DNA of 64,000 nucleotides, from assembly GCA_950295325.1 (NCBI GenBank), contig OX485808.1, positions 26,804,527 to 26,868,526 on the forward strand. The letters are read 5' to 3'. The notes under the pieces were generated by a model, which saw nothing but the letters and a program-made list of their open reading frames with translations, was not told where the DNA came from and made no database searches. This DNA is from Polytrichum commune. Lineage: Eukaryota > Streptophyta > Polytrichopsida > Polytrichales > Polytrichaceae. The position numbers and the translations under genes are program-made. Positions 36,033 through 47,929 of the stretch are shown one piece after another. Position 1 is the stretch's first letter, and each line of letters starts with the position of its first letter.

Positions 36033-37763
36033 GGCACATGTTTACAAGGTACTCCAAGAACCAACTCTGGTTTCTAGATAAATGTTGTGCATGTTGTATT
36101 AGTATTGACCTGCACTTTAAGGTGTGATTATAGGTGTGCTTATACAAGACAGGACGGATTGGGGAGTGTGAGCTCTTTCCTGGCTCCACTAAACTGACTA
36201 CCTCTTCAGTGATTAATTGAATTGGCTGGACATGAACCTTGTTTTTCCATGAATTGTAGTGGGTGTGTTGACGCTCTGTTTGTCCTCTGTGTCTAGGAAG
36301 CACGGGGATAGGGCTGCTGGAGATCTGCAATTCCCAAGTGGCTGTTCATTGGATTTCCAACACCTCATCCTTTCTACTGGATTATGATAGGCTTTCTGAT
36401 GGAAATCGTTTGTACATAGAGGTAGATGCTGTCATGCAGTTTTGACCAACATAGATCTTAGTCGGTGTACGAGATGGAATTAGGCCAGTTCAAGATAGTC
36501 ATTTTCTTAGTTTTCCACCTGTATTTGTACCCAGATAAGATTTCCAGATGTAAACCTGTGGATCAATCCCACTAGACATCCACCCCACAAGCACTTGAAA
36601 TCTTTGTAGATGTAAACATTGAAACTCTACTCAATTGAAACGGAGGTAGTGATTTTTGGAAATGGAAGGGATTCCTCATGCTGTTCATGTCAGTTGTGCA
36701 CATGTCTCGGTTCCAAAAAGTTGCATACGTGCTGGCTCTCATTGTTACTGAATCCGAATCGTACGTGTATCTGTGCATGACATCATCTAACAATATCTAT
36801 ATACTGTACACTCTATATACGGGTATCTGAAGCAAGCTACGGCTTGCACTAACTTATCATGTATACCGGGTCTTTTGACACTAACATCTGTACGTGAAAT
36901 CTGTAGCTTACATTCGCCTGACTTGGTACCTGCTTAAAGCTGTGGTAATTTCTAAAGATGCCGTTGATAACTAGCTGCACCTGCAATTCTAAATTCTTAA
37001 CTTTCTGTGGCAGAACACTTTTCCGGCACAGGGCAATACTTCAATGAGTGAATTTCTGCTTCAGAGTGAATTTCTTGTAGTATATGACAGTATGACAGTA
37101 TATGCATTTGTATTCTAATGCTCATTTGTGATTGTGGATAGATCTCATCGCATTACTTCTTTGCTGTCAAGAGTCTCAAGCGCCTGAAAGGCGAGATTGC
37201 ATTTGCCTCGTTTTACAAGATACTGAGGTTTTACGGATCGTCACGGATACAAATCATCTGTCGAAACCACTCATATTGTCGGCCTATGTACAGATCTGTG
37301 CACAAAAGAAACAGCAAGAACTGACTTCAAGGTCTGCAGATACCACTGTACTTATATGGATTACATCGATCATATCTATCTCGTTGAGGTGACAACAAGT
37401 CCATTTTCTGCAGTGCAATCGAGGATGTAACCATTTCACATGCATGGTTGAGATGTACAAAATTGTATACCAGGAAGAGTAGACTTCTCTGTCTAAAGAT
37501 GGAATAGCCCAAACCGTTGCAAGGGCGGCGCATTGTATTTGCTGAGCTCCAAAGCACACTTAGCTCTAGTGTGGCCCTCAGGTCTAGATCTCACACACTA
37601 GTGGCATTTGATCTCTGGCCATCCGAAGAGTGCCTGCTCGTTTGAATTTCCTCGAGGGTAACTTGTAAGCATGCAATTTCCGGTAGACAAGAGTCTAGGC
37701 TTCTGGTTAGATTGAGGGAAACCGAAATGTTGCAAGAAGTCGGTAGATGTAGCCTCGCTTGCA
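36033..37763. other. Intergenic region between convergent HMGB and WRKY genes
   Basis: It should hold the 3' untranslated regions of both genes (HMGB on the left, WRKY on the right). Short ORFs here show no motif. No transposon ends were found, which makes this one of the cleaner spacers of the window. Confidence 0.4.
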
Positions 37764-39890
37764 TTACGGTGACACCGAATCACTGACAGACTTGTGTCCG
37801 CTAGGGGATAAGTTGTTATCCATGTAGTCTTGCCACGACAAGGGGTCCTGGATTAACGAGTACTCGGATTGATGATGATTAGAGTCTCTGTCCATGGCTG
37901 CCGCTTCGCCTCCTCCTCCGTTCTCCTCTTCCGATGCATTCGTTGTCGTCGAAGTGGTCCTAGTGTTCAAGACGGTACTGATGTCGTTGCCCCTGTCTAC
38001 GCGTCCTCTTTTGGAAGGCGTGGGTCGATCTGGTTCCACATTCGATCCTGTCAATCTGCTGTCTTCTTCCTCTTCCCCCCCTTCCTCTTCCTCGTCTTCC
38101 TCCTCCACTGGAGCTCCAGGACGCTTTTTCCATTCCCCTCCAGATGTTCCGCTATCCTTGGTCACCGTCGACTTTGTTTGCACATTGTCCTCATCGGAAG
38201 TCCCCCTCCCGAATGGCCTCTCAGCTTCTTGGATTTCGACTTCTACGGGTGGAGGAGCCCTTGCCCGTGACCGGTCTCTTCGGCTAACGGTGCCGGAGCA
38301 TGTGTGTCTCCCCACATATGTCACCTCAAATATGGAAGAATCCTCGTCTGTAGGTTGCACCATCTTCTTCGCACGGCAGTCCTTGACGCTACACTTGTAA
38401 TAACCTCTGTTACCCGTGCCTAACGTGAGAAAATTGAGCAGGATCTCGCCACAATTCAAAGACAGAGCATTTCACTACTCGAGGCACCAGAACTATTTAA
38501 GAACCCTCTGCTATTGCATATGAACGAAATGAGCATACATAAATACGCAAATAGTACCTGCAATAGCTGGAGTTCTGAATTGATTTGTTGCCATACTTCT
38601 TCCACCCTCGATGTCCGTCGTCGGGGATTCCCTTCTTGTTGTCCGTGCCAGGCTTCAGTTTCTGAAAGACCACTGCTGGTGTTGCTTCTTCTCCAGTAGA
38701 ATTTTTGGCATCGCATTTGGGGCCAGCTTTCGACCGAAGCCCGCGGCTGGAAGCCTTGGTGATGTAATTTCCAGCTTCAGTATCTCCATAATCTTTGATT
38801 TCGGCGACATTGCCATCGTTGTACGAGTCTAAATGTATTTGTGACGAGGAGGAATGTTGGTGAGGTTCAGTTAGTAGAGGAGGAGGGGGTGGTGATTCTG
38901 CTAGCATGTCTGAATCCATCCCCAGTGTCTGCACCCGGACAAAATTGTACCCCTGCTGGTTTTCCCTACCAGAACCACGGATGGCCATGTGCTTCATTGT
39001 CGAATCTTCTTCTTCATCTTCTTCGCCTACATACGAACGAACTGGTTCAATAACCACTAGAACTTCGACAGACAGCATGCGCACACAAAGCTTCCCCGAA
39101 CTACATAATTTTGTGGCGCATGTTATTAGGTTGCAAACAAGATATGCCAAATAGTGCAGGACCTAGCATGCCATGTTTCGGACTAGCTGAGGGTTGACGT
39201 TGGCGTCTAATGTGTAGATCTTTCGGACTAGACACGGACCTAGAGTATCTTGTGAAGCAACAGTTGCCATTCCTTAAAGAAAACAGAGGACAATCAGACC
39301 AGGTCTATAAGCTGGTCGAACTCACCTGTTTCGGGTGCATCAGTCAGCTGCGACGTTTCACCGAAGCAGCCATTTCTAGTGCTCCATGGTCCATTTGACC
39401 TGCCGGCGCTAGAGTTTGAGTTACCAGGGTAGGAATACAGGGCAGGATCTCCCTTCCGCTGATGGAGCGTACGGATTGGGCTTAAAGGATGCGATGCGTT
39501 CAGCCTGTGAGGAGAATTAAGAAACTTATGATCATCACCAGGCTTTGGTTGCGGCTGTGGAGGGTTAGAGTGCAAGACGATTTCCTTGAGGCGGCAAAGG
39601 GCAAGGTGACACCAGTCCATAGAATTTTCAAGTTTGATCTTCATGGCTCTAAACACCGGAGTTGAGGTAGAGTGCATGGTGCTCGTTGTCTTCACAGTAT
39701 GCTCATCTGGCGAGGACGCACCTTCGGGGGAATGGACTGTGAGCAGACTCCAAAGATCCTCCTGGTGCACTAACGCCTTGGTCAGCATCTCCTCAACAAT
39801 ATGAAAACACTGCCGCGAGGTCCAGTATTGGCCCCCGCTACCTCTCACCCTGTCCATGCCCGCTTGCCTCCAAGTTTCCCCGTCCATCAT
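37764..39890 (-). CDS. WRKY transcription factor with variant WKKYGNK heptad
   Basis: Predicted protein of 558 residues from three exons: 39890-39326, 39026-38558 and 38406-37764, phases consistent. Exon 1 has an N-terminal helical region (CFHIVEEMLTKALVHQEDLW) like that of group III WRKYs. Exon 2 is acidic and Pro/Ser-rich and ends in the WRKY domain: DDGHRGWKKYGNKSIQNSSY then C-R/intron/GYYKC. The intron follows the Arg before GYY, the conserved R-type position. Exon 3 completes the zinc finger: C-SVKD-C, 23 residues, then H-T-C. So the heptad is WKKYGNK instead of WRKYGQK and the finger is C-x4-C-x23-H-x-C, a mix of group II spacing and a group III end. The C-terminus is acidic (EEEDEEEEGGEEEE), probably activating. 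The stop is TGA at 37766-37764. DNA binding to the W-box is expected to be altered. Confidence 0.88.
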
Positions 39891-40022
39891 ACCTCGTCGT
39901 TTACCACGGTTTCCGTTGCGTGTGGCCGTCCTTCAGCACTCGTTCAGCTCTAAACTCCTCAGCTAAGCTGGAGAAAAGTATCGCTCACACTCGCCTCCCA
40001 CTCTCTGTGACCTGGTGCTGTA

Positions 40023-40630
40023 CCCAACCCTGGAGCTTTGCAAAGAAATCGTGAAGCACGTCGTCTTCCGTCTCAACGCTGTGAGCAGAGACACTGTACT
40101 CAAACGCAAATCCTGCACGGTATAATTCGACTATCCTTCAGGCAATGATCACCTCGCCAGTGTACATCTGGTCAGTGCATCATCGAGCTCAGGATAATGG
40201 ATAGTAGCATCTTAGTGGTTTACAAAACCCCGGTTCTTTACAAAGACGTTGTGAAGCACGTCCACTTCCTTCTCAACGACGTGAGCAAAGAGGGTACTCA
40301 AACGCAGATCCTGCACTGTATAATTCCACTGTCTTTCAGAAATTAATCACCCCGCCAGTGCTGTGCATCTTGTCAGAGCATCATCAGGCTCAGGATAATG
40401 GATAGTAAGCGGAGTCTAGCTGCTTCACAAACCCTGGTGCTTTACAAAGACGTCATGAAAGCACGTCTTCCAACTTCTCAGCGCGGTGAGCAGAGACGAT
40501 ACACTCAAACGTAGATCCTGCACGGTATAATTCGACACTCTCTCCAAAAAATGATCAACCCGCCACTGCTACCGTGCATCCTGTCAGTGCATCATGAGCA
40601 GGATTAAGAATGGTTGCATCTAGCACTGCA
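40023..40630. repeat. Three tandem copies of a 203-bp unit upstream of the WRKY gene
   Basis: Copies at about 40023-40225, 40225-40428 and 40429-40630. Each contains 'ctttacaaagacgt.gtgaa', 'agcacgtc', 'gtgagcagag', 'actcaaacg.agatcctgca', 'cggtataattc', 'cgccagtg' and 'cagtgcatcat.gagc'. The nearest copy starts 130 bp upstream of the WRKY start codon, so it overlaps the likely promoter. The copies are about 80-85 percent alike by eye. Confidence 0.85.
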
Positions 40631-40639
40631 ATCTCAGCA

Positions 40640-41620
40640 CGTACATAGTTATTACATGTCACGTCGTCTGCCTCCTCACAAGCTAATTCGTGCAGCATGG
40701 CATACACTGTGTCACATCAAGATGATGATACCCCCTCCCGCCTGTTGTTGCCTGCTTTCGATTATTAGAGCTACAACGCCATCTGAGCAACATCTAGCTG
40801 ATGAATGTACCAATCCAGATACTAAAGGAGGGGCTCAATCCATCAAACTGCCTCTTTTTGTGCCGCTAATCAGTCGACTCGGTAGCAGTAGATGCTAATG
40901 ACACAGGAATGTTTTGCCGCTTGTTTTGCAGGCTAAGGGAGCTCGGTGGAAGGAGCTCTCGCTGCCGTTTGCGAGCGGGCCACTTACCATAGCCATCACC
41001 TGGTATGTACCTTCGTAAAAATCCACTGCGAGGCAATCATGCCGCATGTTTGGATTTGCACATTTTCAATCCCCGCAGGGCCCACAGCTTGGTCATGCTC
41101 CGGGCTTCCAGAAGGACAATTGCATCACACGACCCAATTTGCGTTGAAAGCTGTCGCCTGAGTCAACGAGCATGAGCCTATTACGTCGGAAATTGCCGGT
41201 TGGTGATGGAATCCACAGTCTACTGCACGCGCATACATGTATATCACCAGGTAAGTTGCTCCGGAACCTCCCAATTTCTCTAAAATAAAATAAATTACAA
41301 ACTATCATCGACCGAGGCTGGTGCAGGAGTACATTTAGGACAAAAAGATTCTAATGATCCAAACTTCTATGAAGGCTTTAGCATTTAACAGCGAGTGAAA
41401 TCAACCTGATCACATTATTAAGCGGTTTGCATTCCTTCATGTGGGTGCTGAGAATATAACCATGCGATGCCCCAACATGGTGCAAATTCAATCTTAATCT
41501 AAGTCTCCTTGCACCAGGTTGGGGCATCCTGTGGTTATATTCTTAGGGCCCACATGAATGAATGCACAATACTTGATAATGTTATGTGGGGGTTAGTCAC
41601 TACAGAAATTGTGGTTCCTT
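40640..41620. other. Spacer, no gene seen
   Basis: Short ORFs without motifs. A near-duplicate inverted phrase around 41440-41560 ('atgtgggtgctgagaatataaccatg' against 'ggttatattcttagggcccacat') suggests a small hairpin or MITE remnant of about 120 bp between 41437 and 41558. Confidence 0.4.
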
Positions 41621-41623
41621 ACC

Positions 41624-41927
41624 ACTACACTAAATAGTCCTATTATTGTGGGCCACGTTAATTTTTTAGAGCCCACTTTCATTTTCATGACGAGAATTGA
41701 TGTGGGCCACATTTATTTTCCAACCCACGCTAAATTTCTAGTAGAATATAAGTGTGGGTGATTATTTTATTATGTGTTACTTTTGTCCTATGACTAATAT
41801 TCATTGTGTTGGTCGGAAGTCTTTCATGAAGACTTGGCGGAAAGACCCATGGTCTTGGACCCATGTTAATTCCACCTTGACTAGAAAATCTAGTCTGACC
41901 CACACTAATAGGATTATTTAGTGCAGT
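41624..41927. mobile_element. MITE family M1, best copy (304 bp)
   Basis: Left end ACTACACTAAATAGTCCTAT and right end, reverse complemented, ACTGCACTAAATAATCCTAT; about 30 bp of imperfect TIR continue as TA(T/G)TGTGGG. The interior has 'ggaattaacatgggtccaag' (in reverse) and paired words for phased stems. Related copies lie at 17204-17515 and, inverted, at 59409-59773. No target duplication is clear. Confidence 0.75.
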
Positions 41928-41929
41928 TC

Positions 41930-44900
41930 TCTCACAATGGATGTTTTTATCCAATTTGATCTACTACAATAATAGATTACATGTCCATATACATAGATTT
42001 CAAGCCTTTCTAGTGAAAGAGAACTTGTGGTAAGCAACCACAATATCCATAGTGTGTGTTCTTTTCCTATTCTTAGATGGGACCAACCAATATATCCAAA
42101 TTTAGGTTGAAGGAGGGACGGGAAATCATGAAAGGATAACTCTCCATAGGTGTATGAGCCCATGGAGCTTGGGAAGGGTGTTGAGTAATCTTATGAACAT
42201 TGAGGGAGCATAACATTGTTAAGGCTTGGGAATGACAACCTTGCCTAAACATGCAACATAGGCAAGCCCACACATTTAGGGTAAGGATAGATTGGCTTTA
42301 ACCTTAATGTGTATGGATTCAATGGAGATAGCATTGTTGGAGGAAATCAGGGAGGTCATTCTATAGGATTTTGATGCACCACGTGTGGTTGAGGGGTATT
42401 TGTGTAAGGGCTATTCACCTCCAAGGTACAGATCAGAAAACCCCTAAAATTAACCAATTCACTAAAATGACCTATTTTACTCCACCCTACCATTAGTTAT
42501 ATTGCCAGTGTTGTTGCATTTTTTGGTAGTCTATATTCTTTTTAATTAAAAAATTTAATTCAATAGTATACACGTTGCAAAAGTGATGCAAAAAAACATG
42601 GCAACATAAAAACATGATCCATACATACCATTGCACAACCATACAAATGCAACACTTTAGAGAGGCAAAACATACAACTACAACAATTTGATGCAAATCG
42701 CTCCAAGAGTATAGCTTGAATGGAAAATGGCAACAATAAAATTAAGCTAACAATTTAGAAAATGCTCACAAGTTTGCAGATTTAGGATTCAATATCGCGT
42801 CATCATTATGCATCACAAAAGAAAGCTAAGGGTGGAAACACAACAATCCTAAGGTCCTTATTTTCAACCCTAATATTATCAACATAAAAAATTAAATGAA
42901 CCACATATGAACTCTATCTACCTTACTTGTAAAAGGATTATCTACTTTTAACTGATCCTTAATTATGTGGAAGAATTTTATGGATTTATGTCAAACAAAT
43001 TGAATCCCCCTATATTAGGCTGCACGTTGTTTTCCAACATGCACTAGGTGACTGACCTGGGCGGAAGAATAGGAAAAACATGTCATGAAAGGTCGTGAGT
43101 AATGTTTTGAGGATTTCATTGGGGATATTGTTGGGGGCCCGGTGCTTTCTCTCGTGCTAGTTTTTTGAGGCGTTTGTCAAAGACGCCTATTATGAAAATT
43201 CTTGGATATGGTGGCATTTTGGGGCCTCTTGTCTCAAGGGTGAAGCCGTCTAGGCCATGCTAGGGATAATTCCAAATTGCACAATGGCATGTGAGGTAAG
43301 CAAGAACATGTGAGGGATGAAGCTAACTTTAGTAGACGTGAACAATTTTAGGTTTATGTGCGTATACAATGACTTGGGAGGCTAGAAGATGATTCTAAAG
43401 TTTTATGAATGATGCTTTTTAAATAGACAAATCATTTTTATTCTTTAATTCATTTATACAGTTTAGTTTTTTTTAGTTTTTTTTAGTTTTTAACCATTAT
43501 GTAGTATTTCATGTTTCTCATCACCTCACATAAACACACTTCCTATGTGGGACAATAATATTGTTGTTGGCATGATCGTTTATGTTTCTCAAGATTTTAT
43601 ATTATGCAATGTAAAGCAAACTCAAACTTAGGCTCCAGCCAAGTCACACAGAAAATCAAAAAATAAATAAAAATAGAACACACATACACAATGACAAATT
43701 TGTGATCCCCGGCTTGCAAAACGAGAATTGATAATCTTTTGTAACTTGTAAGGGGAAGTTGAACTTTGAGAAAGACAGTTTTACTGTCTCTTAACTACTT
43801 CATAACTAAGTTAGACATTGAATGAAACTAAAAACATCTCAAACAATAAGAACACTAAAAGATTTGCAAACTACACATCTTGTTGGTGGATATGAGATTT
43901 TTGTACATGGCATACTCCTCATAGGCACTCCTAAATTTTGAATTTTTTTTTGGAATTTTCTAAGACGGAAATATATAAAGTTCAATATATATACTAATGT
44001 CAACAATAAAAATAAGAAACTGGGATGGTGACTGCATTTTAGTTTGCTTGTTCGACAACAAGACATATCTACTCTCATTTGTTGACCTTCATCCTCCACA
44101 TGAAAGTGCTCACCCAACATATTATAGAGAGATCATGTCTAAAGCTTTACCAACATTGGCAAAGGGCAATTTCTTTCACCAAAACAACTGCTGCATAGGA
44201 AAAATCTCCCACAACTTCTAAACTCTCAAGCTCGCTATTGCAGAAAATCTGATGAAATTGATTGAATCTCTTTGGGAATTGTCTGAGGATGTTAATTGTG
44301 TCTAGGGGCAATCTAGGGGCATGCTGGTGGTGGGTTTAAATTGTTTTGTGTATTGTTTTGGGTGTGTTGTCTAGTATGGCTCTCTATTTGGTGATGGCTA
44401 TTTCATTACTTATGCTTGTTTGTTTAAAGGTAATTTTGTGGGCTTCTAATTTGGCAGTCCGCCCTATGGTGTTAAGTTCACTGACCCATTCTTGCACTGT
44501 TGAGTTGTGTTGTCGGGTAGGTGGTAATATGGCATTTGTGAGGGTTTGTAGTTGTTGTATGTCCAGGTGGTAAGAGAGTCGGTTGTCGATTATGTGTATG
44601 GCTTTCCTCATGCAATGGTATGTTTTTAGATGTTGTTTCCAAACTTCCTGTTGTTTGCAAAGAAGAAAACCACCTTGTTAGTGGGCGCAGTATAGGAAAA
44701 AGAGGATAAGTTGTTTGTTTATACATGTTTTGTCAATGCATGAACTAAATGTATTTATGATGTCTTGGATAATCTCCCATTCGGTGGGGATCATTGATGT
44801 GTTCCATGGGGCTTCACCTTATATAAAGGGGGGCACTGCAACTCAAGAGGACGCATATTCACACAACGTTCCATTAACCCTCAGCACTAGTCTATGTTTA

Positions 44901-45950
44901 AGTATTCATTTTGTTGTAGTGTTGAGAGTGGGGATCACCAACATAGGAAGATTCATATTCTATTATATTACTTGGAGATAATGTGACATCTGGCCACTGC
45001 AGAACTTTATTGATAATCGCTTTGATTTCATCTTTTTGTTCTTTAAAAAGAAGAAGCTGGCAAGCAAAACTCATGTTTTTTCAATAAATTGTCCCGTTTT
45101 GAAAGATTTGAAGTCAACAATTTACCAAAATTAACATAAAGTCAACATGCTTAATTCCAACACAACAATAATTTGGACACATGTGTTTGAGTGATATGTG
45201 GTTAGGTATGGATCTAAGCTCGCACATTAAAAGGGTATGTGTTTGAAATAAATTGGACTACGTGTTCATAATATGCTAACCATTCTAGATTTAATAATCA
45301 ATATGAGGGAAGGGGGGGGGGGGGGGGAAGCAATTATGCACAAGTGTAGTACATGTGTGACACTGGGTGATATTTCATACGTTTGGAAATCGATATCACA
45401 ATGTTCAACAAAAAATCACAATTTATTTTAAAGTTTTGAAATTACTATAAATTTTCCAAGACAAGATTCTTTCCCAACCCATATTCAGAGCATAGGTTGA
45501 CTTATTTCCAATAACTAGGAGACAAAAAACTTGAGTACAATTAGTGCCCTTTTCAAGGAACCCAAATCCGTGCCCTTTTAACTTACTTTTCCATTATGTT
45601 GAATGTGACAACTACATGTGTGCAACTTCACGACTTTAGGAGACTCTACGTATTAAGATTTTTTTTTTTTTTAATTTTTTTTGGGGGGGGGGATCGGAAA
45701 TGGGTTTGTCTACTCTATACAATCAAGGCCAAATACAAAGCTTTTGACCTCAACCACTTACCATATTTTTTGGAAGTAGAATCTAGACCCAAATTTGACT
45801 TCTCAACATTTGAGAGAGAGAGAGAGAGAGAGAGAGCATATGAGCGTACTTCTCATTCATCCAACGTGATAGCCTTAAAATTGTATGCAACCCGAGAACT
45901 ACTATTTCTAGTTGATTTGGTACCAGAGTTAATTTTGAAGACTCCAACCT
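41930..45950. other. Spacer with decayed repeats and simple-sequence tracts
   Basis: I see no supported gene. A minus-strand frame at 44384-44640 (residues such as IQQLQTLTNAILPPTRQHNS and VQEWVSELNTIGRTAKLEAH) looks more protein-like than its surroundings and could be a fragment of an unknown element. A G tract of about 18 lies at 45311-45328, a T tract at 45660-45672, a G tract at 45684-45692 and a (GA)n tract at 45811-45836. Confidence 0.4.
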
Positions 45951-45953
45951 AGT

Positions 45954-46181
45954 CTACACTGACTATCCTGATTACTAATTAGTGCGTGTTACTATTTGGA
46001 GTTACATAGCGCAATAACATCTTACTTAAGAATTCAATTTTTACTAATGAAAGTTCAATAAGTTTTTCGGACATTATAGAACATAAATGACTTTGCTTGA
46101 TTAAAATATTACATTCTCAAATAGTTATAACATTGCATAACTCCGAATAGTGACACACACTAGTTGGGATAATCAATGTAG
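45954..46181. mobile_element. MITE family M2 (228 bp) with long inverted ends
   Basis: About 50 bp of imperfect inverted repeat: left CTACACTGACTATCC...GTGTTACTATTTGGAGTTAC, right (reverse complement) CTACATTGATTATCC...GTGTCACTATTCGGAGTTAT. A partial copy without one end lies at 51163-51235 ('ttactaattggagctacaca'). No coding capacity. Confidence 0.7.
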
Positions 46182-46189
46182 TTCAAGTC

Positions 46190-47900
46190 AGTTGAGATGA
46201 AACAACCACAAATGTATAGGAGTCAAGTTGTATGTTGGATGAATTACATATATGCTTGTATACGATAATTCCCTTTCTCCAAGAAATTTCAACATCATGC
46301 GCTTTAGGTACTTGTGCTTAATGAAAGTCAAGGTTACTTTTCAAGCTAAAGTGATAACATATCCTCCCCAAACGTCAATAGTGTCCGGCGTTGACTTCTT
46401 TCCACCTCTCAACTAATAAATTGCAAATCGGTAGATAATTAGTATATATTTTGAAATACGGAGCTACCTACTTTGGATTTTAAAATAGGTGAAAGAATTG
46501 GAATGCCAACAAATTTGGACACTTCTATAATTCTTAGCATCCTATCAATAATATGGAGAACTGACTGCTAGTTATAGATGAACTCGTTGAGTTTGAGAAA
46601 CAATTGGTTGAAGTTCAAGACTTTAGGAAACCAAAAGAATATATCTAAGCTTCGAGAATTCAAATTTGGGGTCCACTAGCGACCACAATTCATTAACAAG
46701 AATTAAGTATAGATGTGGGTATTGAGTCAAGAATCATAACATTTTTTAATAGCATGCATTGGTTGTGTTCCATTCTGTATTTAGCATCTGACATGGGCCT
46801 CCACTATCACACCTTCATGGGAAGAAACTTAGAAGGTAGGAAGAATTGATGCTGGTGCGAATAATGAATAGTGCCAGGTTGGAAAGTAAGAACATTGTGA
46901 ATATTGTCGGTATTTTCAAAGATAGTGTTGCTATGAATAGTGTTTTAGGGAATAATATTTGGATGAACAATGTTTTCTACTTATTTTCCTGGGATGAATA
47001 GTAATTCCCTACGCATAGTGTTGGGAGTATAACTCCACACAAATTTCCAAATTCAACTTGAATGCATGAATAGTAAAGGAATACTCTGTCATTGGTCAAG
47101 GGGGCTCATGGAATATGATTGACATATTTCAAGGTCATGGAACTAACCCACGTGGCTAAATAATGTTATGATCTAGTCAGAATATTGGTTTGTGGGGTAA
47201 TACTTTTAAATTGAATGAGATTGGATTAGAAAAGCTTCAACATACATCATGCATGGATTGGATTGGTCTTGGTCAAATTTCTTAAATTATCTACAGTCAA
47301 AGCACCTATTCCCAATCAAGACCCCATCAAGAACCTATAGGGTGCCATAATTTTGATAAGGCATGGACTGAATTTCGATTAGGTTGGGATTGAATTTTGA
47401 TTAAGCTGAGACTAGTAATATCATGACACATTTCTCTGGTTTTAATGCTAAAGTGAAGAGGAATGAGCGGTCACCATGAGTGGTTATGCCAAATTCTAGA
47501 CATTGGTAACATGTTCGAGCCAACTTTTGGCTCCGAAAATTCATAATGTTCTCAATTTAAGGAATAGAATTACCAAAAAATTTGTAGTCCTCCTAATTTC
47601 TATCTTCGTACATGGAAAAAAATTGCACCACCTTATGCTTCTTGAGATCTTAGCGCATAATCTCTTAAGTGACTGGTTATGTGCGCCTCTACTCTAACTG
47701 ATACTTCACTACATTGATTATGAATTAAATTGAAAATGAATTCAATTGCATAAAGAAAAATACAACCACCTCAAGCAAGAAAAAGCAGATGAGGGGACCT
47801 AAGAAATAATGCCTATCCAGGGCCTAACTTTACAAACAACCACTAAATTGATGTGTGTAACAATAACACCTTTGACACACCAAACATTTGTAAAATTATT
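46190..47900. other. Spacer, no gene seen
   Basis: AT-rich sequence with short ORFs only. The phrase 'actgctagttatagatgaac...gagtttgagaa' at 46561 resembles 19141-19185 ('ccctagttatggatgaacc...gagtttgagaatt'), so a dispersed repeat links the two places. Nothing else is supported. Confidence 0.35.
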
Positions 47901-47929
47901 TAAGAACATCCTCATAAGCAACATCTAGT

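Noticed and set aside
37869-38400. Plus-strand ORFs of 133 and 168 codons
   Set aside because: They are antisense shadows of WRKY exon 3; the long Ser runs are the reverse of its acidic tract.
44384-44640. Minus-strand ORF (IQQLQTLTNAILPPTRQHNS)
   Set aside because: It looks somewhat protein-like, but I see no motif, partner ORF or element ends. It is kept only as a note in the spacer entry.
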